NCBI GenBank assembly: GCA_026397915.1
Contig: JAPLTX010000014.1
Coordinates: 243,209-307,208, forward strand
Length of the DNA: 64,000 nucleotides
Direction: 5' to 3'
DNA from: Verrucomicrobiota bacterium
GTDB lineage: Bacteria > Verrucomicrobiota > Verrucomicrobiia > CAIQCK01
Shown: piece by piece, positions 18,180-26,878 of the stretch
Position numbering within the stretch: the first letter of the stretch is position 1
Layout of the letters: each line of letters opens with the position of its first letter
Notes under the pieces: generated by a model
Seen by the model: the letters and a program-made list of their open reading frames with translations, nothing else
Told to the model about the DNA's origin: nothing
Databases searched by the model: none
Translations under genes and position numbers: made by a program

Positions 18180-19889
18180 ATGGAAATTGAACTGTTGTCC
18201 GACATCGGGAGATGCATTCTGGTTTCGGTGGTGCTCGCCTACGTGGCGCATTTGATCCGCCAGCCGCTGATCCTGGCCTACATTGCCGCCGGCGTGTTGC
18301 TAGGCCAGAAGATGGGTTTCGGCTGGCTCGATGATGTTCATAGCATCGAAACCATCAGCGAGATCGGCTTAATCCTGCTGCTGTTCATGATTGGCCTGGA
18401 GATGGACCTGAAGAAAATCCGTCAGGCCGGCAAGATGGTGACGCTGACCGGCGTCGTGCAGATTGGGGTGTGCATGGCGCTGGGCTGGCTGTTTTTCAGC
18501 TGGCTCGGCATCGGCGGCGGGCAGTTCGACACGCTTTACCTTGCCGTCTGCACCGCGATGAGCAGCACGCTCATCGTGGTCAAGCTGCTCTACGACAAGC
18601 TCGAACTCGACACGCTGCCGGGCCGGATCACGCTCGGCGTGCTGGTGTTGCAAGATGTCGCCGCCATCCTGTTCATCGGCGTCCAGCCGAACCTGAAGGA
18701 CCCGCAGTTCCTGCCGGTGTTGCTGTCGTTCGTCAAGGGCGTCGGCCTAATCGCCGCGGCGTTCGCGGCCACGCGGTATGTGCTGCCGCCGTTGTTCCGC
18801 CGGATCGCCAAGGTGCCGGAGCTGATCCTGGCCGGATCGCTCGCGTGGTGCTTCCTCGTCGTGGCGGTCGCGGACATAGCGGGCTTGAGCCGCGCGATGG
18901 GCGCGCTCATCGGCGGCGTCAGCATCTCGACGTTCCCCTACAACCTTGATGTCATCAGCAAGCTCACCAGCCTGCGCGATTTCTTCATCACGCTGTTCTT
19001 CGTCGCGCTGGGCGCCGGCATCCCGCGGCCGACGCCGGAACTGTTGCTGGCGGCCATCGGCTGCGCGGTCTTCGTCGCCGTCTCCCGCTACGCCAGCGTC
19101 ACGCCGCTGCTGTTGGGCCTGCGCAACGGCCACCGCGTCAGCCTCATCACCGCCATCAACCTCGCCAACATCAGCGAGTTCTCCATCGTCATCGCCGCCG
19201 TCGGCTTCAAGGCCGGCCACATCAGCGAAGCCGCGCAGACGCTCATCGTGCTCGCGTTCGCCGTCACCGCGACCATCTCCACCTACAAGATTTCCTACAA
19301 CTTCGAACTGCACCGCATCATCAGCCGGCTGCTGAAACGCTGCGGCGTGCGTGACCTCGACCAGGCAGAGCAGCACGTCGCCGCCGAGCGCCCGCGGCTG
19401 ATGCTTCTCGGCTTCGCCAAGGTGGCCAGCTCGTTACTCGAGGAAATCGAGCGGCGAGCGCCCGCGCTCAAGGAAAGGATGGCCGTCGTGGACTTCAATC
19501 CCGAAGCCGTCCACGAGTTGCGCCAGCGCGGCATCAACGTCCACTACGGCGATATCGGCCACACCGACTCGCTGCGTCACGCCGGCATCGAGAAGGCTGA
19601 GATCATCGTCTCCACCATTCCGGACCATTACCTGAAGGGCATCAACAACCTGCGCATTCTCCACCTGGTCCGCCAGATCAACCCCAAGGCGCTGGTCGTC
19701 GTGACGGCAGAGACGCTGGCAGCGGCACGGGAGCTTTACGCCGCCGGCGCCGACTACGTCAGCCTGCCCCGCCTAAACGCCGCCGGCGACCTGCTGCCGG
19801 CGCTGGAGAAACTCGTCGCCGGCGCGACTGACAGTGACCGCGACATGTTCCAAGCCGCCGTGAAAGACCGGCGCGAAATCATTCCATGA
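18180..19889 (+). CDS. CPA2 cation:proton antiporter with TrkA-N domain
   Basis: A 569-residue Kef/GerN-type monovalent cation:proton antiporter. Residues about 1-375 hold some twelve membrane helices with the family segments LILAYIAAGVLLGQ, LILLLFMIGLEMDLKKI and GVLVLQDVAAILFIG (the QD/D pair of the ion site). Residues about 403-555 form a soluble RCK-N/TrkA-N regulatory domain (RPRLMLLGFAKVASSLLEEI, VVDFNPEAVHELRQRG, YGDIGHTDSLRHAGIEKA) that normally binds NAD(H) or related ligands. It exchanges K+ or Na+ for protons at the inner membrane. Its stop overlaps the next start by ATGA (19886-19889). Confidence 0.9.
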   Translation: MEIELLSDIGRCILVSVVLAYVAHLIRQPLILAYIAAGVLLGQKMGFGWLDDVHSIETISEIGLILLLFMIGLEMDLKKIRQAGKMVTLTGVVQIGVCMALGWLFFSWLGIGGGQFDTLYLAVCTAMSSTLIVVKLLYDKLELDTLPGRITLGVLVLQDVAAILFIGVQPNLKDPQFLPVLLSFVKGVGLIAAAFAATRYVLPPLFRRIAKVPELILAGSLAWCFLVVAVADIAGLSRAMGALIGGVSISTFPYNLDVISKLTSLRDFFITLFFVALGAGIPRPTPELLLAAIGCAVFVAVSRYASVTPLLLGLRNGHRVSLITAINLANISEFSIVIAAVGFKAGHISEAAQTLIVLAFAVTATISTYKISYNFELHRIISRLLKRCGVRDLDQAEQHVAAERPRLMLLGFAKVASSLLEEIERRAPALKERMAVVDFNPEAVHELRQRGINVHYGDIGHTDSLRHAGIEKAEIIVSTIPDHYLKGINNLRILHLVRQINPKALVVVTAETLAAARELYAAGADYVSLPRLNAAGDLLPALEKLVAGATDSDRDMFQAAVKDRREIIP

Positions 19890-20689
19890 ATTGCTACCAG
19901 CCCCTGCTTGACACTGCCATCGCCGCCGCGCGCGCCGCGGGAGAACTCCAGCGCCGCCACTTCCACCGCCCGCTGCGCGTCACCGCCGCGATGGCCCACG
20001 ACATCAAGCTCGAACTCGACGTTCGCAGCCAGCGCCTCATCGAACGGACGATCCTGCGCCGTTTCTCCAGCCACGAGATTCTCGGTGAGGAAGGCAACCG
20101 GCAATCCAAAATCAAAAATAGAAAATCAAACATCCGCTGGGTCATTGACCCGATAGACGGCACCGTGAACTTCTTCTACAACATCCCCGTCTTCTGCGTC
20201 AGCATCGCCGCGCAGGAGCGCGTCGCCACCAATCCAAAATCGGAATGGCGCACCGTCGCCGGCGTCATCTACGACCCAATGCGCGACGAGATGTTCTCCA
20301 CCGCGCTCGGCCAGCCCACGCGCCTCAACGGCCGCGTCGTCCGCGCCTCCAAGCGGCGCAAGCTCGCCGACACCATCTGCACTGTTGCGTTCTTCAAGGA
20401 CAAGGAAACCATCCGGCGTGGCCAGGTGGTTTTCGACGCGTTGCTACCACGTGTGCGCAAACTGCGCCTGCTCGGCGCCGCCGCGCTCGACCTGGCCTAC
20501 GTCGCCTGCGGCCGTTTCGACGCCTACGTCGAGTTCGGCGTGAAACTCTGGGACATCGCCGCCGGCCTGCTGCTGGTGGAAAACGCCGGCGGCAAGACGC
20601 TGGTGCGGCCGACGAAAGATGAGCACGGCTACGCGCTGCTCAGCATGAGCGGAGCGATTCCGCAGTTGCCACGGATCGTCAAGTGGTAA
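19886..20689 (+). CDS. Inositol monophosphatase family protein
   Basis: A 267-residue magnesium-dependent phosphatase of the IMPase/SuhB/CysQ superfamily. Metal-binding motifs are visible: E68-E69 (ILGEEG), the hallmark DPIDGT at residues 88-93 and the C-terminal LWDIAAG. Compared with ordinary family members there is an extra 10-13 residues (about 71-83, RQSKIKNRKSN) between the EE and the DPIDGT motifs; it is encoded by an AT-rich heptamer repeat. It is translationally coupled to the antiporter gene. The true substrate could be an inositol or sugar phosphate, or 3'-phosphoadenosine 5'-phosphate; sequence alone does not decide. Confidence 0.87.
   Translation: MNCYQPLLDTAIAAARAAGELQRRHFHRPLRVTAAMAHDIKLELDVRSQRLIERTILRRFSSHEILGEEGNRQSKIKNRKSNIRWVIDPIDGTVNFFYNIPVFCVSIAAQERVATNPKSEWRTVAGVIYDPMRDEMFSTALGQPTRLNGRVVRASKRRKLADTICTVAFFKDKETIRRGQVVFDALLPRVRKLRLLGAAALDLAYVACGRFDAYVEFGVKLWDIAAGLLLVENAGGKTLVRPTKDEHGYALLSMSGAIPQLPRIVKW
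20104..20134 (+). repeat. AT-rich heptamer repeat (ATCNAAA, 4.4 copies) inside the IMPase gene
   Basis: Four successive 7-base units (ATCCAAA, ATCAAAA, ATAGAAA, ATCAAAC) and a partial ATC, in a gene that is otherwise about 60% GC. It encodes the basic insertion QSKIKNRKSN between metal-binding motifs. Confidence 0.75.
20232..20245 (+). repeat. Second, shorter ATCCAAA heptamer repeat in the IMPase gene
   Basis: Two units (ATCCAAA, ATCGGAA) 98 bases after the end of the longer array and in the same gene, encoding TNPKSEWR. Short enough that chance cannot be excluded, but it begins with the identical AATCCAAAATC seen at 20103. Confidence 0.45.
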
Positions 20690-20779
20690 AGTGGTGATGG
20701 GTCGCTCAACGCGGTTCAACCAACGCGCAAGGAAGCTCGTGGCACTGTTGTTTCAGGGCGCTGCTTTGCGTCGAGCCGA

Positions 20780-23530
20780 TCACGCTTTTCTTCTCCGCCA
20801 CGCCAACCCGATCGAGCGGCCCAGCTCACAACACAAGAACATGCCCAGCAACATGCCGATCGTCATGCCGGCGAAGGAGAGAAGGAAAACACTGGGCACC
20901 ATCGGCCCCAGCCATTTCATGAACACGAGATCACCAAAGCTCATGCCCCACACCATGCCGACGGCGGAGAGCGCGGCGAACGACAGGCGGTTCAGGCCAC
21001 GCTTGAGGTTCGTCGGATCGAACACCATCGGCGGCACACCGAGCAACAGCATGCCCGCGTTCATCCACGGCATGGCGGCGAAGCTGAGTAGGCTGAAGCT
21101 CGCGGCGTGGCAGCATGGACAACCCATGACGGCCGGCGCGAAACCCGCGTCCGCCCACCAGCCGAGGATCATGCCCCAGTTGCACGGGCCGAGCATCGCG
21201 AACGTCATCTGCGCGAAGCGGAACACTTCGGCGTTCCGCGTCCGGAAGCGCGCGATGAACGCGCCCAGCGCCAGCATCACCACCGACAGGCCGACTGCCG
21301 CAAACGTCTCCAGTTGACCCAGGTAAATCAGGAACGGTGTTTGCGTGACGACCAGGATTGCGTAGAGCCACTGCGATCTTGACCGGCGGACCTCCGTCGT
21401 TGGTTCAGGAGGCGCAGGCAGCGTGCAGCAAACGTCTCCGGATTCCGTGCTGCGCAGCGCGCGCCAGGACACGGTGAAACTGGAGACGAGCATCAGTAGC
21501 GCGGCGGCCACTGGATGTAACAAACCGCTCGCCGCCAGCGCGATGCCGACGGCGTTGTAGCACGCGGCAAAGAGCAGATTCGAGCGGATGGAATCACGCA
21601 CGTGCCGCGCGAGCGCCACGGCCCACGGCACGATGCACAGGTCGCCGCCGTAGAGGATCGCATCCGCACTGGCCGTCGTGACGCCCGCGCCGTGCGCCAG
21701 CGCGATGCCCACGCCCGCGGCGTTGATGGCCGGGGCGTCGTTCACGCCGTCGCCCACGAAAGCGACGCGATGGCCGGCACGCTTCATCGCCTCCACGCGT
21801 TCCGCCTTGTCTTGCGGCGCGAGGCGGCCCTCGATGTCCTGCCTGCCCAGGAGTTCCGCCGCGCGCTCCGGCCGGTCGCCGGTCATCACGGCGCTTTCGA
21901 CTCCCAACTGCTGCAACGCGGCGATGGTATCCCTGGCAGAGTCACGCACCCGCTCGCGCACGGCGGCAATCGCACGCAGCCTGCCGTCCACTTCCACATA
22001 AACCAGAGGGTCGCCCGGCCCGCGGCGCAACGACGCTAACAGTTCCGATTCGTTGCCCAAGTCGGACAGCAACTCACGCTGGCCGATGCGCATGTAATTC
22101 TCGCCGCCTTGTGGCGATTCGAGCCAAGCCTCCACGCCGAGCGCGGGGATGGTCTTGAGCGAGCGCACGCGAAACGCGGCGTCCTTCTGAACCGCACTTG
22201 GCGAGTGAAACGCTCGCGCGACGGGATGCGTGCTGTCGCTTTGCACGGCGCGGAGTTGGGCGCTGATCGTCGTTCGTTCCTCGCTGGAACCGTTCGTCGC
22301 AAGGTCAATCAAGGAGTAGCGCTCCTCGCTGAGCGTGCCGGTCTTATCGAAGACCACGCGGTCAAGGGCGGCGAGGCGTTCGAGAATATCACCGCCGCGC
22401 ACCACCAGTCCGCGCGCGGCGAACGCGGCCAGCGCGTTCCAGAGCGCCACGGGCGTCGCGAGGCCCATCGCGCACGGGCACGCGACGACCAGCACGGCCA
22501 ACGCGTTGAAGAGGCCCACCGGCCAGCCGCTCCACCACGTCCACGCGGCGAACGTGCCTGCGCTCGCGAGCAGCACGAGCGGCAAGAACCAGCGGACGAC
22601 GTGGTCGGCTTGGGCCTGAAGGCGACACGGTTTTTCGCGCGCTGACTCCAGCGCAGCGAGCAGGATATCGAGGCGGCGCGCATTGCCGGCGACGGTGGCC
22701 GCGATGCGCAGTTCGCCGTCCTCGGAATACGAACCAGCCAGCACGGCGTCGCCCGTGCGTCGCACGACGGGGAACGGCTCGCCAGTGAGCGGCGTCTCGC
22801 AAACGAATGCCTGTCCGTAAACGATGCGGCCGTCCACCGGAATCGGCTCGCCCGGCAGCACGCGCACTTGGTCGCCCGGCCGGATTTCCGCGACACGCGT
22901 CGGAACGATGGCGCCGTCGGGGCCGATCTTCTGGCAGGTCTCGAAGGTGTGAACGAGGTGGCGCGTCTCGGCCAGCGCGCGGGCGCGGGATTGCGCGCCG
23001 AGCGTGCGGCCGACGGAATAGACGGTGAGCAGCACGGCCACGACTTCGTAGTAGATCGCGCCGACGCCGGTGATGGTGCTGTGGATGGATGCGCCCAGCG
23101 CGCCGGCGATGCCGATCAGGAAAAACAACTCAATGGAGACGCGGCGTTGTTTGATGTCCGCGACGGTGGATTGCAGCAACGGCCGGCCGAGGATGGCGAG
23201 CGCGGCGAAACTGGAGAGCATCAGGGCCGCGTGCATCAGCCATCGAGCGTCGCCGGCAGGCTCCGAAAGATTGGCCGCCAGCCCCAATAGCATTGCCTGG
23301 CCGGCGAGCACGACGACGACGGCGATCTTGAACCACGGCGCGCTGGGAATTTCGGGCTGCGCGACGGGTTTCCTGCCGGCCTCGCCCAAAACGCGGCAAC
23401 CGTAACAACAGTATTTCGCGCCGTGGCTTTGCGCGGCATCGGGCGGCAGCGGCGCGTCGCAATACGCGCAGTGTGGACGCTCCGGCGACCGGGCCGTCGC
23501 GAAGGCCAGCGTTTCACGGTCGCGGCTCAT
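20780..23530 (-). CDS. ccoI: CcoI/FixI-like copper P1B-ATPase with C-terminal membrane extension
   Basis: A 916-residue heavy-metal P-type ATPase, last in the ACIII-cbb3 operon and so probably the copper exporter that serves cbb3 assembly. It has an N-terminal cysteine-rich module (C21, C24, C41, C42, C45, as in PF12156-type metal-binding domains), the membrane CPC motif at about 351-353 (VACPCAMGLATP), the phosphorylation motif DKTGT at about 395 and GDGVNDAP at about 592. No GMTCxxC heavy-metal-associated domain is visible. After the usual last helix pair (about residue 694) a further 220 residues form about six membrane helices with a CPCC motif near 801 and a final FLCCELGRS. The ATG at 23530 overlaps the ccoP end. 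Confidence 0.88.
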   Translation of the reverse strand: MSRDRETLAFATARSPERPHCAYCDAPLPPDAAQSHGAKYCCYGCRVLGEAGRKPVAQPEIPSAPWFKIAVVVVLAGQAMLLGLAANLSEPAGDARWLMHAALMLSSFAALAILGRPLLQSTVADIKQRRVSIELFFLIGIAGALGASIHSTITGVGAIYYEVVAVLLTVYSVGRTLGAQSRARALAETRHLVHTFETCQKIGPDGAIVPTRVAEIRPGDQVRVLPGEPIPVDGRIVYGQAFVCETPLTGEPFPVVRRTGDAVLAGSYSEDGELRIAATVAGNARRLDILLAALESAREKPCRLQAQADHVVRWFLPLVLLASAGTFAAWTWWSGWPVGLFNALAVLVVACPCAMGLATPVALWNALAAFAARGLVVRGGDILERLAALDRVVFDKTGTLSEERYSLIDLATNGSSEERTTISAQLRAVQSDSTHPVARAFHSPSAVQKDAAFRVRSLKTIPALGVEAWLESPQGGENYMRIGQRELLSDLGNESELLASLRRGPGDPLVYVEVDGRLRAIAAVRERVRDSARDTIAALQQLGVESAVMTGDRPERAAELLGRQDIEGRLAPQDKAERVEAMKRAGHRVAFVGDGVNDAPAINAAGVGIALAHGAGVTTASADAILYGGDLCIVPWAVALARHVRDSIRSNLLFAACYNAVGIALAASGLLHPVAAALLMLVSSFTVSWRALRSTESGDVCCTLPAPPEPTTEVRRSRSQWLYAILVVTQTPFLIYLGQLETFAAVGLSVVMLALGAFIARFRTRNAEVFRFAQMTFAMLGPCNWGMILGWWADAGFAPAVMGCPCCHAASFSLLSFAAMPWMNAGMLLLGVPPMVFDPTNLKRGLNRLSFAALSAVGMVWGMSFGDLVFMKWLGPMVPSVFLLSFAGMTIGMLLGMFLCCELGRSIGLAWRRRKA

Positions 23531-24182
23531 GGTCCGGCAACGCCAGCAGTTCGGCTGCGGTCCATGAGCCGAGCGCGGCGCGGTCCTTGGTCTTGTTGCG
23601 GATGCCGGCGACTTCCTCGGGCGCGACCGCCGAGGCGTTGTGGCCCCACTCTTTTTGCGTGCGGACGTAGGTGAGAATGGCGGCAAGCTGCTGGTCGTTG
23701 AGCGCGTCGCGGTGCGGCGTCATAGTGTTGTTGTAGCCGGCGCCTTTGACGGTGATGGGGCCTTGGAGACCGTCGAGCGCGATGCGGACCATGCGGGCCG
23801 GCCCGGAGGCCAGCGCCCATTCGGAGCCGACGAGCGGCGGATACTGGCCGGCAACGCCATGGCCGTCGGGCTGGTGGCACTTGGCGCAGACGTTTTCAAA
23901 GAGGCGTTTGCCGAGGACGTAGGGATCCACCTGCTTGACGATATTGGTTTTCGCGCCGCCAAAGCCGGCGTTCTCATCGTAGCTCAACGCGCCGTAGTCC
24001 GCGCTGTAACGCTGGACGTAGTAGCCGCCCCAACCGAAGAAAAGGCAAAGGAATGTGACATACCACAACGACATCGGACGCTGGGCCTCGTTCGGCTCGA
24101 TATGCTCGCGCGGGTCGGCGGGCGCGAGGTCTGCGACGACGCCGGCTGCGGCGGGCGTGTTGTTATCTGGGTCCGGGTTCAT
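23514..24182 (-). CDS. ccoP: cbb3-type cytochrome c oxidase subunit III (monoheme CcoP-like)
   Basis: A 222-residue membrane-anchored cytochrome c. One membrane span (SLWYVTFLCLFFGWGGYYV, residues about 38-56) is followed by a single class I cytochrome c domain with heme motif CAKCH (ENVCAKCHQPDGHG) and a distal methionine candidate in NNTMTPH. It delivers electrons to CcoO/CcoN. Classical CcoP has two heme c sites; here only one CxxCH is present. Its ATG overlaps the ccoO stop (ATGA) and its end overlaps the ATPase start by 17 bases. The C-terminal 40 residues extend beyond the heme domain. Confidence 0.85.
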   Translation of the reverse strand: MNPDPDNNTPAAAGVVADLAPADPREHIEPNEAQRPMSLWYVTFLCLFFGWGGYYVQRYSADYGALSYDENAGFGGAKTNIVKQVDPYVLGKRLFENVCAKCHQPDGHGVAGQYPPLVGSEWALASGPARMVRIALDGLQGPITVKGAGYNNTMTPHRDALNDQQLAAILTYVRTQKEWGHNASAVAPEEVAGIRNKTKDRAALGSWTAAELLALPDHEPRP

Positions 24183-24790
24183 CTGGCTTCGGGCAATGGC
24201 GCGTTGGCTTTGAGGCTGAGGAGGTATTGAACGAGTGCTCTGGCCTCCGGCTTGGGAACAATCTCGGAGCCAGGCTCGGGCGCGAATTCCTTCGGCAGCG
24301 CGAGCGCATCGGGCGAAGGTTTGTCGCCGGCTTTGCGCTTCTCAAACAGAAATCGGAACGGCGGCATGATCGAACCTTTGGAGGTGATCTGTGGGTTGTA
24401 GAGGTGCTGTAGGTGCCACAAGACGCTGGTCTGGCGCACGCCGATGTTTGAGAGATCCGGGCCGGTGCGCATGGTGCCGAGCATGACCGGGTTGTCGTGG
24501 AGATAATCGCGCGAGACGGTGCGGCGCTGGCCCCAGTTGCGAGCGATGTCGGCACCATATCCCTCGGGCCGCACTTGCTGGCTGTGGCAATAGATGCAGC
24601 CGTTGGCCTTGTAAATCTCCATGCCTTGCTGAGCCAGACCGGGCCGGACGGTTGGATAGATTTCGCCGGTCTCTTCGATTTTCACTTCCTGCTGCCGGCC
24701 AAACTGGACTTGCGGAATCAGCACCAGCCCGATCCATGAACTGGCGATGGTCAGGAAGACGCCGAGGAAGATGATGGGACCGTAGTTCAT
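24179..24790 (-). CDS. ccoO: cbb3-type cytochrome c oxidase subunit II (CcoO)
   Basis: A 203-residue membrane-anchored monoheme cytochrome c. It has one N-terminal membrane helix (IIFLGVFLTIASSWIGLVL), then the diagnostic heme motif CIYCHSQQVRPEGYG, which matches the CxxCHSQxVRP signature of FixO/CcoO, and GPDLSNIGVR plus a methionine ligand candidate in SIMPPF. It relays electrons from CcoP or from ACIII cytochromes to the heme b of CcoN. The start at 24790 overlaps the ccoN stop by ATGA; an upstream in-frame start would run 66 bases into ccoN. Confidence 0.93.
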   Translation of the reverse strand: MNYGPIIFLGVFLTIASSWIGLVLIPQVQFGRQQEVKIEETGEIYPTVRPGLAQQGMEIYKANGCIYCHSQQVRPEGYGADIARNWGQRRTVSRDYLHDNPVMLGTMRTGPDLSNIGVRQTSVLWHLQHLYNPQITSKGSIMPPFRFLFEKRKAGDKPSPDALALPKEFAPEPGSEIVPKPEARALVQYLLSLKANAPLPEAR

Positions 24791-26271
24791 ACGTTGCTGA
24801 CGATTGGGGTCGGTTGATGCTGGCGCGCCGCCTTGATCCAGCGGGCAACGATCCAAATGAAGCTCGTGGCAAACGCGAGATGCCCCACCAGGATGATGAA
24901 ACCGGACACTGAGCGGACCCTCAAGTAGGGCACCGTCATGGTTACGACGCTGTATTTGTTGGGATCGAGGAAGGGCACGTCAGGATTGATCATCGCCACG
25001 CCCTGAAGCGTGCCGCCGATGATGAGTGGCACGATGTAGAGCATGATGCCAATCGCGCTGGCCCAGAAATGGATGCTGATCAGCCGCGCCGACGGCCACT
25101 CGACCTGGATGATGCGCGGCACGATGTAGTAGATCGCGCCGAACATCACCATCGTGAAGAACGCATACATTCCCTGATGCGCGTGGGCGATGGTCGAGTG
25201 CGTGAAATGCGTGACCTCGCTCACCGACCGCAACGCGAGCAGCACGCCGTGCAGGCTGGTGACCGTGTAGCTCATGCCGCCAAATACCATGAACCGCAGC
25301 ACCGGACTGTCCTTGAGCTTGTGGAAACTGCCCCACATGGTGAAGTGATGGTTCAGCCCCACCGTGACGACGGGAATCGTCATCATCACGCTGGCAACGA
25401 TGCTCACCGTAATGAGCCACGCGGGCAACGGGCCGCCCACGAGATGGTGCATGCCGTTCCAGTTGTAAAACAGTGCCAGCGACCAGAACCCGATCACCGA
25501 CAGCGAATACTTATAGACGGGAATGCCGAGGACTTTCGGGATGAAGTAGTAGATCGCCCCGATGCCAATGGGCGTGAACCACAGGCCCAGCACGTTGTGC
25601 GCGAACCACCAGTTCACCGTCGCCTGCACCACGCCGCGCACCGGTTCCATGATCAGGAGAATCTGCGCGGCGGAATAAAGCCACGGGAACCAGAACAACG
25701 CCGCCAGCAAATACCATTGCGACACGTAGAGATGTTTTTCCCGCCGGAAGCGGAACGTGATGATGCCCCAGATCGCGATCAGCGCGTAGCTCACAAACAG
25801 CAGCGGCGTGGCGTAGCCTGGAATTTCCAGCCATTCGATGGCCGTGCTGTGGCCGGCGAGAATGCCGCCGATGCCGATGGCCACGCCGATGTTCCAGAAC
25901 ACGCCGGCGATGTTGACGACCCAGCCGTGCATCAACGGCGCGCGGCACAGGCGGCATATCAGCCATAGCGTCACCGCGATCGCCGCCTCGGACGCGAAGC
26001 CAAACACGACCGCGTTCAGGTGCGCCGGCCGCACCCGGCCGAACGTGAGCCACGGTATGTCCGCGAGGAAGTCGGGCGAATGCATCTTCCACGACGCGAT
26101 GAGCGCGAACACGGTGCCGATCAGCAGCCAGACCAACGCAGCGCCGAAAAACAGCATCAGCGTCCCGCGGCACGACGCGTCAATCTCCGCCAGCAGCGCG
26201 CGCCGCTGGGCCACGTCCTCGGTGTCCGAGGGAGACAACGCCTGCAAGATGGAAGGTGAAGTGGCGCTCAT
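24787..26271 (-). CDS. ccoN: cbb3-type cytochrome c oxidase subunit I (CcoN)
   Basis: A 494-residue catalytic subunit with about twelve membrane helices that reduces oxygen to water and pumps protons. Expected ligand motifs are present: RPAHLNAVVFGF (low-spin heme b), WWFAHNVLGLWFTP, the CuB histidine pair in NGMHHLVGG with a nearby FYNWNG tyrosine, and THSTIAHAHQGMYAF with heme b and b3 ligands. It starts with ATG overlapping the ccoS stop (ATGA at 26268-26271). High oxygen affinity is a family trait. It follows the alternative complex III genes, so the two complexes are likely expressed together. Confidence 0.95.
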   Translation of the reverse strand: MSATSPSILQALSPSDTEDVAQRRALLAEIDASCRGTLMLFFGAALVWLLIGTVFALIASWKMHSPDFLADIPWLTFGRVRPAHLNAVVFGFASEAAIAVTLWLICRLCRAPLMHGWVVNIAGVFWNIGVAIGIGGILAGHSTAIEWLEIPGYATPLLFVSYALIAIWGIITFRFRREKHLYVSQWYLLAALFWFPWLYSAAQILLIMEPVRGVVQATVNWWFAHNVLGLWFTPIGIGAIYYFIPKVLGIPVYKYSLSVIGFWSLALFYNWNGMHHLVGGPLPAWLITVSIVASVMMTIPVVTVGLNHHFTMWGSFHKLKDSPVLRFMVFGGMSYTVTSLHGVLLALRSVSEVTHFTHSTIAHAHQGMYAFFTMVMFGAIYYIVPRIIQVEWPSARLISIHFWASAIGIMLYIVPLIIGGTLQGVAMINPDVPFLDPNKYSVVTMTVPYLRVRSVSGFIILVGHLAFATSFIWIVARWIKAARQHQPTPIVSNV

Positions 26272-26474
26272 GGCTGCGAAGATTTGCTACTGCGCTGTGG
26301 GCCGGGAAAGCGATCCGTCATGCGCCCTACCGGCTCTTCCTCATCGAAGATGGACAGCGCGGTCTTCTGAAGGTTCTTGAACTCGCCGTGGCGCACCGCC
26401 CAGCGCAGCGCCAGGAGCGCCGCAGCCGGCAGCACGATTACACTGCTCACAAATAGTATCCAGACAACAGTCAT
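26268..26474 (-). CDS. ccoS: cbb3 oxidase maturation protein CcoS
   Basis: A 68-residue single-span protein. The helix (WILFVSSVIVLPAAALLALR) is followed by AVRHGEFKNLQKTALSIFDE, which matches the CcoS pattern of a W/A-V-R-x-G-x-F-D-D-L segment and a D/E-rich end. CcoS is needed to insert cofactors into the CcoN subunit. Its place directly before ccoN with an ATGA overlap supports the call; in most bacteria it lies next to ccoI instead. Confidence 0.78.
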   Translation of the reverse strand: MTVVWILFVSSVIVLPAAALLALRWAVRHGEFKNLQKTALSIFDEEEPVGRMTDRFPGPQRSSKSSQP

Positions 26475-26488
26475 GTCATCAAATCAGA

Positions 26489-26878
26489 TCACTTCGGTTT
26501 CGGTCCTGCCGGCGCGTTGGTAGCAGCCGGTGTTTGTGGCATCGGTGGCAGCGCCCGCTCCATGCGCGAGATCAGGTTCGCGCGCCCGGCGGCAGGGTCT
26601 TGCCATTCCTTCACCGTTAGTTCCATCGCACGGGTGATGGGCAGTCGCACAACACCTCTATCTTGACTGACCCAACCAAAACTCTCCAGTCCCTCTTTGT
26701 TCTTCGCATTCAGTTCCGCAAGATTCCTCGCCCGCTCGGCCCAGCGGGTTTCCTCGACCGGTCCTGGCTGCGTGTAGTGATACATAAAGCAGATCGCACC
26801 GGCCATCAGGAAGAAAATGACGGTGACCGCGACCGCATAGGCCGCCACCCTTGGACGAGAGTATGTCGGTTCCATCAC
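26489..26878 (-). CDS. Single-span membrane protein in the ACIII-cbb3 operon
   Basis: A 129-residue protein with one membrane span (VAAYAVAVTVIFFLMAGAI) and a periplasmic part containing GWVSQDRGVVRLPITRAMEL. That segment resembles sequences found in small proteins next to cytochrome oxidase genes, but no named family is recognised with confidence. It sits between actF (ATGA overlap at 26875) and ccoS (14-base gap), so a subunit or assembly role for ACIII or cbb3 is likely. Confidence 0.68.
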   Translation of the reverse strand: MMEPTYSRPRVAAYAVAVTVIFFLMAGAICFMYHYTQPGPVEETRWAERARNLAELNAKNKEGLESFGWVSQDRGVVRLPITRAMELTVKEWQDPAAGRANLISRMERALPPMPQTPAATNAPAGPKPK

